Shown one piece after another: positions 29,372 through 35,411 of a DNA stretch of 35,411 nucleotides (position 1 is its first letter; each line of letters begins with the position of its first letter). The translations under genes were made by a program, and so were the position numbers. The stretch spans positions 1-35,411 of the forward strand of contig QQVI01000314.1 in NCBI GenBank assembly GCA_003388545.1, read 5' to 3'. Under the pieces are notes generated by a model. It was given only the letters and a program-made list of their open reading frames with translations. It did no database searches and was not told the DNA's origin. Source of the stretch: Actinomycetota bacterium. GTDB taxonomy: Bacteria; Actinomycetota; Acidimicrobiia; Spongiisociales; ZC4RG35.

Positions 29372-30856
29372 CTACCCCCCGGCGGCGATGATCCGGGAGG
29401 CGTCGCCGACGAAGGTGGCGATGGCCGGGAAGAAGCCGATGACGATCGTCAAGGCAGCTGAGATCAGCAGTGCCAACCGCAGAGAGACCGAGGGAGGCGT
29501 CTCGGCGCGGGCGGGGACCTCGGCGGGAGCGTCGTCGAGCCACACCGCCTTGATCACCCTGGCGTAGTAGTACAGGGCGATCACGGCATTGACCGCCGCG
29601 ATCACCGCAAGCACCACGGTCGCCGTGCCGCCTGCGAGGATGACAGCCCGGAACATGGCGAACTTGGCGAACCAGCCGGCGAGCGGGGGGATGCCGGCGA
29701 GGCTGAAGAAGAAGATCCCGATGAGGACGCCGAGCCGGGCATCGATCTTGCCCAGACCTGCCCAGCCGTCGATGTCGCCGGTTGCGGTCCGGTTGGCGCC
29801 GGCGATGACGGTGGCGAAGGCGCCGACGTTCATCAGCGCATAGATCACCAGGTAGATCACCGTTGCAGAGAAACCCTCCTCGATGTTCGTGCCGGCTACC
29901 GCTGCCGCTGCGAAGGGCACGAGCATGAAACCGGCCTGAGCGATCGAAGAGTATGCCAACAACCTGACGATGTTCGACTGACGCAAGGCAGAGAGATTCC
30001 CCAGCGTCATCGAGGCCGCCGCCAGGATCCACAAGGCAGGCGCCCATATCTCGCTCAACTCGGGCAACGCCAGGTACATCACGAGGAGGAAGGCAACGAA
30101 CCCCGCCGCCTTCGAGTTGACCGACAGGTACGCCGTGACAGGCGTGGGTGCACCCTCATAGGTGTCCGGCGCCCAGAAGTGGAACGGTGCTGCAGAGATC
30201 TTGAACGCAAATCCAACGATCACGAAGAGCACGGCCACGATCATCGCCGGCTCGTCAGCCAGGCCAGCGGTCGCCGTGGCCAGGCCGGCAAACGTGATCT
30301 CTCCGGTGAGCCCGTAGAGCATCGACATGCCCCAAAGCAGGATCGCCGTCGACAGGACGCCCAGGATGAAGTACTTCACCGACGCCTCGTTCGACTTGGC
30401 ATCGCCTTTGCGCCAGCCAGCAAGGAGGAACAACGGCCCGGTGGTCAGCTCGAGACCGATGAAGAGAATGATCAGGTCACGGGCCGATGCCATGACGAGC
30501 GAGCCAAGTACTGACGCCAGGAGCAGGAAGTAGTACTCCCCCTGGTAGAACCGCTCCGACTCGATGTAATGGTGCGACAGCAACAACACGAGATAGGCAG
30601 AGACCACGAACAAGCCTTTGAGCACCAATGCGAACTCGTCGACTACATAGCTGCCTTCGAACATCGAGACGTTCTCGCCCTCGACGGCCAGAATCACCAG
30701 CGGGATGGCGGCCAGAGCAGTGCCGGCGACCGCAGCGGTCGCGGTCCAGTACTTGTTCGGCCGGGTCAGGAACAGGTCGAGGGCCAGCACGACGAGCAAA
30801 GTGACCACGATCACAAGCTCGGGCGCCAGCGCCAGGTAGTCGATCTCCCAGGTCAT
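29372..30856 (-). CDS. nuoN: NADH-quinone oxidoreductase subunit N
   Basis: NuoN is one of the three antiporter-like, proton-pumping subunits in the membrane arm of complex I. The 494-residue protein has about 14 hydrophobic segments. The Mrp-type core is visible in FYQGEYYFLLLASVLGSLVMASARDLIILFIGLEL (with the conserved Glu in helix 5), EASVKYFILGVLSTAILLWG (broken helix 7 Lys), FKISAAPFHFWAPDTYEGAPTPVTAYLSVNSKAAGF, and NIVRLLAYSSIAQAGFM. It starts 3 nt after the nuoM stop and is the last gene of the nuo cluster. Its TAG stop directly abuts repeat copy D, so that element lies at the operon's transcript end. Confidence 0.96.
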   Translation of the reverse strand: MTWEIDYLALAPELVIVVTLLVVLALDLFLTRPNKYWTATAAVAGTALAAIPLVILAVEGENVSMFEGSYVVDEFALVLKGLFVVSAYLVLLLSHHYIESERFYQGEYYFLLLASVLGSLVMASARDLIILFIGLELTTGPLFLLAGWRKGDAKSNEASVKYFILGVLSTAILLWGMSMLYGLTGEITFAGLATATAGLADEPAMIVAVLFVIVGFAFKISAAPFHFWAPDTYEGAPTPVTAYLSVNSKAAGFVAFLLVMYLALPELSEIWAPALWILAAASMTLGNLSALRQSNIVRLLAYSSIAQAGFMLVPFAAAAVAGTNIEEGFSATVIYLVIYALMNVGAFATVIAGANRTATGDIDGWAGLGKIDARLGVLIGIFFFSLAGIPPLAGWFAKFAMFRAVILAGGTATVVLAVIAAVNAVIALYYYARVIKAVWLDDAPAEVPARAETPPSVSLRLALLISAALTIVIGFFPAIATFVGDASRIIAAGG

Positions 30857-30859
30857 GGA

Positions 30860-32473
30860 TCAGCCGCCACTGTTGAGGGAAGCGGTGATCTCGGATCCAA
30901 ATACCGTGTCGACCAGTGAGACCACGGTGTCGGTCGTCGATTCGAACACGATCCTCGGGTAGAAGCCGATTATGACGATGAGGATTATCAACGGCACCCA
31001 AGCCGTCATCTCGAACCGGTCGACGTCATGGAACTCCTTGTCGAGCCACTCCTCTTTGGGCTCACCGAGGTTGACCTTCTGCAGCATGTAGAGCATGTAG
31101 CCGGCGGTGAGCACAGTCCCGATTGCGCCGAGCACCATCGAGGTCCGGAACACCCCGAGTGGCAGCCCGTCGAGCGGGTTGTAGGAACCGACGAGGGCCA
31201 TGAACTCGCCCCAGAAGCCGGCGAGCCCGGGAAGGCCCAGCGAGGCCATCGCCGTGAAGGCGAGGATGCCTCCCATGATCGGCATCAGCTTCATGTTGCC
31301 GCCGAGACGGGCCATCTCCCTCGTGTGGTAGCGGTGCGACATCGATCCGGCCAGGAAGAAGAGCAGGCCGGTGATCAACCCGTGAGCAACCATCCCGATG
31401 ATCGCGGCGTTGATCCCGATGTCGGTCATCGTTGCGATGCCCAGCATGACAAAGCCCATATGGCCGACCGAAGAGAAGGCGATCAGTCGCTTCATGTCGG
31501 TCTGGGCCAAACATGCCAGCGAGCCGTAGATGATCCCGATGACCGCCAGGATCGCGATCGCAGGGGCCCAGCTCGCCGCCTCCTCGGGGAGGATGGGGAT
31601 GGAGATCCGGATGAACGCGTAGGAGCCCAGCTTCAGGAGGATCGCAGCCAGTAGCACCGAGCCCACAGTGGGTGCCGCGGTGTGGGCGTCGGGCAGCCAC
31701 GTGTGAAGGGGCCACATGGGGACCTTGACGGCGAACCCGAGGAACATCGCTCCGAAGACGAGGAAGGCGAAGGTGCCGGTGAAGGCTCCCATCCCGCCCA
31801 ACTCGGTGAGCTGGATGATGTCGAACGTGCGATCGCCGAACTCACCCGATCGGAAGTAGAGGGCGAGGAATCCCAAGAGCATGAACGCCGACCCGAAAAG
31901 AGTGAACAGGAAGAACTTGATCGAGGCGTAGAGCCTCGTCTCGATCTCCCGACTGAAACCGGGGATCTTCCTCGGTGTCCGATCACCCCAGATCCCGATC
32001 ATGAAATACATCGGGAGCAACACGACCTCGAAGAAGATGAAGAACAGCACCAGGTCGAGTGCGACGAAAGTCCCGTTCATGCCGGTCGCGAGGATCAGCA
32101 TCAAGATCAGGAAGCCCTTGGGGTTATAGGGCTCCTCCCAGTGATTCCAGGAGTAGATCACGGAGAGGACCATCACGAAAGTCGAGAGGACGAGGAGAGG
32201 CAGGCTGATCCCGTCGACGCCGATGTGATAGTTGGAGTTGATTGCACCGATCCACGTCTCGTTGACCTCGAACTGATAGGTGTTGTAGCTGCCGCCACCG
32301 AAGTCGTATTGGGTGATCATCAAGAGGGAGAGGCCGAATGCAGCGAGCGTCACCACGAGGGCGGTCCCCTTGAGCGCGTCCTCATTGTCTCTCGGGAGCA
32401 ACCCCAGGAGAAGGGCGCCGGCCAGGGGCAGGAAGACGATGAGCGTCAAACCCCAGGTGTCGAACCATTCCAT
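30860..32473 (-). CDS. nuoM: NADH-quinone oxidoreductase subunit M
   Basis: NuoM is a proton-pumping membrane subunit of complex I. The 537-residue protein has about 14 membrane segments and the family blocks YHIGVDGISLPLLVLSTFVMVLSV, LFFIFFEVVLLPMYFMIGIWG (helix 5 Glu), IKFFLFTLFGSAFMLLGFLAL (helix 7 Lys), FAVKVPMWPLHTWLPDAHTAAPTVGSVLLAAILLKLGSYAF and DMKRLIAFSSVGHMGFVMLG. The segment HTWLPDAHTAAPT is highly diagnostic. It lies 16 nt after nuoL and 3 nt before nuoN, with which it is surely cotranscribed. Confidence 0.97.
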   Translation of the reverse strand: MEWFDTWGLTLIVFLPLAGALLLGLLPRDNEDALKGTALVVTLAAFGLSLLMITQYDFGGGSYNTYQFEVNETWIGAINSNYHIGVDGISLPLLVLSTFVMVLSVIYSWNHWEEPYNPKGFLILMLILATGMNGTFVALDLVLFFIFFEVVLLPMYFMIGIWGDRTPRKIPGFSREIETRLYASIKFFLFTLFGSAFMLLGFLALYFRSGEFGDRTFDIIQLTELGGMGAFTGTFAFLVFGAMFLGFAVKVPMWPLHTWLPDAHTAAPTVGSVLLAAILLKLGSYAFIRISIPILPEEAASWAPAIAILAVIGIIYGSLACLAQTDMKRLIAFSSVGHMGFVMLGIATMTDIGINAAIIGMVAHGLITGLLFFLAGSMSHRYHTREMARLGGNMKLMPIMGGILAFTAMASLGLPGLAGFWGEFMALVGSYNPLDGLPLGVFRTSMVLGAIGTVLTAGYMLYMLQKVNLGEPKEEWLDKEFHDVDRFEMTAWVPLIILIVIIGFYPRIVFESTTDTVVSLVDTVFGSEITASLNSGG

Positions 32474-32489
32474 AGCTATCTGCCTCTCT

Positions 32490-34535
32490 CTAACTCACCA
32501 ATACGAAGACCACGGCCAGCACGATCGCCCCTGCAACGAAAGACGCCGCGTACTGCTGGATGCGTCCGGTCTGCAGCTTGCGCAGCCCGGAACCGGCGCT
32601 GTCGGCGACCGCCGAAAGCCCGTTGAAGATCCCGTCCACTCCCCGCTGGTCGAGGATCCCGTAGACGAATGTCCCCAAACCTCTCGTCAGGGCCCCGACA
32701 CCGTTGACGATCCCGTCGATGATGTAGGTGTTGGTCCAGTCGACGAACCGGGCCAGCGGCCCTGTGGTGGCCCCCACGATCCCGAGGGCGGCGTGATCGA
32801 TGTAGTACTTCTGTCGAAGAAGGGGATAGAGCACAGGCACGGCGAAGCTGTCCCTCTCCTCCTGCGTCTTGCGGTCTGCGCCCCAGATCATCCAGCCGAC
32901 GACGATGCCCAGCAATGCTGCGGCCAAGCCGACTGCTGCCAGACCGAAGTCAACCGATTCGGGGTGATAGTCGCCCATCGCCACGACTCGTACGCCTAGC
33001 CACTCGGTGAAGTTTCCGATTCCGGGCCAATCGACACCCGGGATGTTGAGGACCCCGACGAAGATCGACGGAATGGCGAGACCGATGAGTGGCCGCGCCA
33101 TGAGCTTCCCCGACTCGTGTGGCTTGCCATGACCCTTGTACTCCCCGAAGAAGGTCAGAGCGACGGCGCGGGTCATGTAGAACGCTGTGACGAAGGCGCC
33201 GGCGATGGCGATCCACATGACAGTCGTGTAGCCCTCATGTCCCAGCGTTGCCAGGATCTCGTCCTTCGACCAGAAGCCCGCCAAGGGGAAGATCCCGGCG
33301 AGCGCGAGCGACCCCACGATGAAGGTCCAGTAGGTCGTCGGCATGTACTTGCGCAACCCGCCCATGTCCTTCATGTCGTTGGAGTGAACGGCGTGGATCA
33401 CCGACCCGGCTCCGAGGAAGAGGAGTGCCTTGAAGAAGGCGTGTGTGAACAGGTGGAAGAGGCCGGCGGTGTATCCGCCGGCTGCGACGGCAGTCATCAT
33501 GTACCCCAACTGGGACACGGTCGAGTAAGCAAGGACCTTCTTGATGTCGTTGGCGACCAGAGCCAGCAAACCGATGGCGAAGAGGGTGATGGCCCCAATG
33601 GCGATCATCCATGGTCGTGCGTCCTGCGCCATGTTCTGGAAGAGGGGGAAGACCCTTGCCATCAGGTAGATGCCGGCGGTGACCATCGTCGCAGCGTGCA
33701 TCAAGGCCGAGACGGGCGTCGGGCCCGCCATCGCATCGGGCAGCCAGATGTGGAGAGGGAACTGGGCACTCTTGCCCATCGCTCCGAAGAAAAGGAGGAA
33801 CCCGCCGGTTAGGGCTACGGCGTTGAGCTCGACGTTGCCGGCGACGGCTGCCTCGCTGAGGTGACCGAAGTCGAAATCGCCGATGGCCAGACCGAGCAGG
33901 ATCGCACCGAGGATCAGCCCGACGTCGGCCACCTTGTTCGTCATGAAGGCCTTGTTGCCGGCCTTGACGTTGTCCATGTCCTCCCAGTAGTGGCCGATCA
34001 ACAGGTAGGAGGCGAGGCCGACTCCTTCCCATCCGACGATCAACTGGATGAGGTTGGGGGCGCCGACCAGGACCAGCATCGCCCCGGCGAAGATCGAGAA
34101 CGAGGCGAAGAAGTTGGCGACCCGCACGTCGCCCTCCATATAGCCGAGGGCATAGATGAAGACGAGAAGGCCGACAAAGTTGACCAGGAAATACATCATG
34201 ATCGACAGCCCATCGACCACCCATCCCAGCTCGAACACGAGGTCGCTGCCGATTCGGGCGATCTCGAACGTCGTCTGGTCGAGCACTCCCCCGGTCATGT
34301 TCATGACGAAGAGGACCGTCGCCCACAGCAGGTTGATCGCCAGTGCTCCGACGGCGAACTCGCCTCCCTGGTACTTGAGTCTCTTGCCGAAGAAGATGAT
34401 CAGGAGATAGGCGACAAAGGGAAGGATGAGCATGATCCCGGCGGTGTCGGCCCACCAGCCGCCGTCGCCGGCGTGGATCTCGGCGTGCTCCGCCTCCTCG
34501 GCGGCGATCAACAGAAGGTCGCTGAAAGCTCCCAT
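32490..34535 (-). CDS. nuoL: NADH-quinone oxidoreductase subunit L
   Basis: NuoL is the distal proton-pumping subunit whose long amphipathic C-terminal helix spans the membrane arm of complex I. The product is about 681 residues, somewhat longer than the E. coli protein (613). Family blocks include DGLSIMMYFLVNFVGLLVFIYALGYM, GWEGVGLASYLLIGHYWE with the helix 5 Glu, KAFMTNKVADVGLILGA with the Lys, GKSAQFPLHIWLPDAMAGPTPVSALMHAATMVTAGIYLMAR and DIKKVLAYSTVSQLGYMMTA. After residue 560 a charged segment and a final hydrophobic helix follow. Possible starts are GTG 34541, GTG 34538 and ATG 34535; the ATG is chosen because GATGAGG lies just upstream and it overlaps the nuoK stop as TGATG. Confidence 0.97.
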   Translation of the reverse strand: MGAFSDLLLIAAEEAEHAEIHAGDGGWWADTAGIMLILPFVAYLLIIFFGKRLKYQGGEFAVGALAINLLWATVLFVMNMTGGVLDQTTFEIARIGSDLVFELGWVVDGLSIMMYFLVNFVGLLVFIYALGYMEGDVRVANFFASFSIFAGAMLVLVGAPNLIQLIVGWEGVGLASYLLIGHYWEDMDNVKAGNKAFMTNKVADVGLILGAILLGLAIGDFDFGHLSEAAVAGNVELNAVALTGGFLLFFGAMGKSAQFPLHIWLPDAMAGPTPVSALMHAATMVTAGIYLMARVFPLFQNMAQDARPWMIAIGAITLFAIGLLALVANDIKKVLAYSTVSQLGYMMTAVAAGGYTAGLFHLFTHAFFKALLFLGAGSVIHAVHSNDMKDMGGLRKYMPTTYWTFIVGSLALAGIFPLAGFWSKDEILATLGHEGYTTVMWIAIAGAFVTAFYMTRAVALTFFGEYKGHGKPHESGKLMARPLIGLAIPSIFVGVLNIPGVDWPGIGNFTEWLGVRVVAMGDYHPESVDFGLAAVGLAAALLGIVVGWMIWGADRKTQEERDSFAVPVLYPLLRQKYYIDHAALGIVGATTGPLARFVDWTNTYIIDGIVNGVGALTRGLGTFVYGILDQRGVDGIFNGLSAVADSAGSGLRKLQTGRIQQYAASFVAGAIVLAVVFVLVS

Positions 34536-34840
34536 CACCACCTCATCAGGTTGAGATCGCTGACGTCGGCCGAGCGACGATTACGGAAGATCATCAGGAC
34601 GATGGCGAGGCCGATCCCCACTTCGGCTGCCGCCACCGTGATGATGAAGATGGTGAAGATCTGGCCGGTAGCGTCGGCCGATCGGATCATCGACTCGAAG
34701 GCGACCAAGTTGATGTTCACAGCGTTCAGCATCAGCTCGACGGAAAGAAGGATCAGCACGATGTTGCGACGGACCAGGAGGCCGTAGACGCCCAGGGAGA
34801 AGAGGGCGGCAGCCAGGATCAGGAACTGGTTCACCAGCAT
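34535..34840 (-). CDS. nuoK: NADH-quinone oxidoreductase subunit K
   Basis: The 101-residue NuoK has three membrane helices and joins the antiporter-like subunits to the quinone module. NIVLILLSVELMLNAVNINLVAFE carries the conserved membrane Glu of helix 2 (in SVELMLNA), and a second conserved Glu is in VAAAEVGIGLAIVLMIFRNRRSADVSDLNLMRW. The length is exactly that expected. It starts 19 nt after nuoJ ends and overlaps the nuoL start by one base. Confidence 0.97.
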   Translation of the reverse strand: MLVNQFLILAAALFSLGVYGLLVRRNIVLILLSVELMLNAVNINLVAFESMIRSADATGQIFTIFIITVAAAEVGIGLAIVLMIFRNRRSADVSDLNLMRW

Positions 34841-34859
34841 GACACACCCCGATTCGATG

Positions 34860-35411
34860 TCATACCGAAGCCCTCTCTTCCTCTTCGAGCGGCGTCAGGT
34901 CGCGACGGGCGATTGTGATGCCACCGATGAGGGCGGCGAGCAGGACGAAGGAGACCACCTCGAACGGTATGACGAACCGGCCGATGAGGCTGGTGGCGAT
35001 CGTCTCGGTTGACGTTGGCTCTCCGAGAGACGCCACCTCCTCGCCACCGAAGGCCGCTACGGAGGACCAGGCGAGCAGGACGAAGAGGCCCAGGGAGAGC
35101 AATGCCGGCAGGGCCTTGTTGTCTGAGTCGAGACCCTCGTCGAGCCCGGTGGGCGCCCGGGTGATCATGATCCCGAACAGGAAGAGCACGATCACCGCTC
35201 CGATGTAGACGAGAACCAGGACCCAGGCGACGAATTCGGCAGACAGCATCAAGAAGAGGCCGGCGGTCCCGGCCAGCGCCCCCACAAGGAACAGTGCGGC
35301 GTGGACGACGTTCTTCGACGTGACGACGCGAAAGCCGGACAACAGCACGATGAGGCCGATGGCGAGGAACACCCAATTGACGGGCGCGGAAATCCAATCC
35401 CCAAGGGTCAC
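34860..35411 (-). CDS. nuoJ: NADH-quinone oxidoreductase subunit J (start at or beyond window edge)
   Basis: NuoJ is a five-helix membrane subunit of complex I. The visible 183 residues include SGFRVVTSKNVVHAALFLVGALAGTAGLFLMLSAEFVAWVLVLVYIGAVIVLFLFGIMI, in which EFVAWVLVLVYIGAVIVLFLF is the characteristic pi-bulge helix. The frame is open to the last base. The final codon read is GTG, which could be the start since nuoJ homologues begin close to this point, or the gene may continue beyond the window. Further nuo genes are expected upstream on this strand outside the window. Confidence 0.94.
   Translation of the reverse strand: MTLGDWISAPVNWVFLAIGLIVLLSGFRVVTSKNVVHAALFLVGALAGTAGLFLMLSAEFVAWVLVLVYIGAVIVLFLFGIMITRAPTGLDEGLDSDNKALPALLSLGLFVLLAWSSVAAFGGEEVASLGEPTSTETIATSLIGRFVIPFEVVSFVLLAALIGGITIARRDLTPLEEEERASV

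Overview
This is a gene-dense, high-GC bacterial chromosome segment. The best fit is an actinobacterium, possibly of the Acidimicrobiia or a related deep lineage. Supporting signs are a maleylpyruvate-isomerase-like mycothiol-dependent enzyme, a GuaB3-type IMP dehydrogenase paralogue next to guaA, an LCP cell-wall ligase, an ATP-dependent DNA ligase, GTG/TTG starts, and several TANNNT -10 boxes only 6-8 nt before start codons (leaderless-type promoters). The assignment rests on gene content only. No rRNA, tRNA, CRISPR array, phage gene or transposase was seen.

Layout. 1-2179 (+): the end of a histidine-degradation operon (hutH fragment, hutI). 2141-7020 (-): a Bcr/CflA-type exporter, a secreted M15 peptidase-like protein with an altered zinc motif, and a DUF2207-LemA pair. 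7133-7840 (+): a DUF169 protein. 7848-11056 (-): a tightly overlapped operon of a B12-binding mutase subunit, sucC, sucD and an MDMPI-family enzyme, which links methylmalonyl-CoA to succinyl-CoA and succinate. 11275-12372 (+): transaldolase. 12385-17641 (-): PcrA/UvrD helicase, a membrane histidine kinase and a CheA-REC hybrid. 17786-20487 (-): guaB3-guaA. 20574-21275 (+): CPBP protease. 21283-26565 (-): NUDIX CoA pyrophosphatase, LCP protein, molybdopterin oxidoreductase fused to pentapeptide repeats, DNA ligase, then trpS behind its own Trp leader-peptide attenuator. 26627-27893 (+): GNAT and an EEP-fold nuclease/phosphatase. 28015-29224 (-): a GNAT-P-loop ATPase pair. 29372-35411 (-): nuoJKLMN, the membrane arm of respiratory complex I.

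The most unusual structure is a family of short non-coding repeats. Three full copies are exactly 116 bp each (4467-4582, 11108-11223, 27927-28042), and a fourth right-end fragment lies at 29300-29371. All begin or end in TTCCTTAGGT/ACCTAAGGAA inverted termini and carry an internal CTCATATATGAG-type palindrome at the right end. They sit at gene boundaries, run into the 3' ends of two genes (supplying C-terminal residues), and two copies in the same orientation bracket the GNAT-ATPase pair. They look like MITE-type elements with no mobilising enzyme in view. The second highlight is a compact trpS attenuator: promoter, apparently leaderless 12-residue leader peptide with two Trp codons, and an intrinsic terminator.

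No stretch over 300 bases lacks a gene. The longest gap, 11057-11274, is mostly occupied by one repeat copy.
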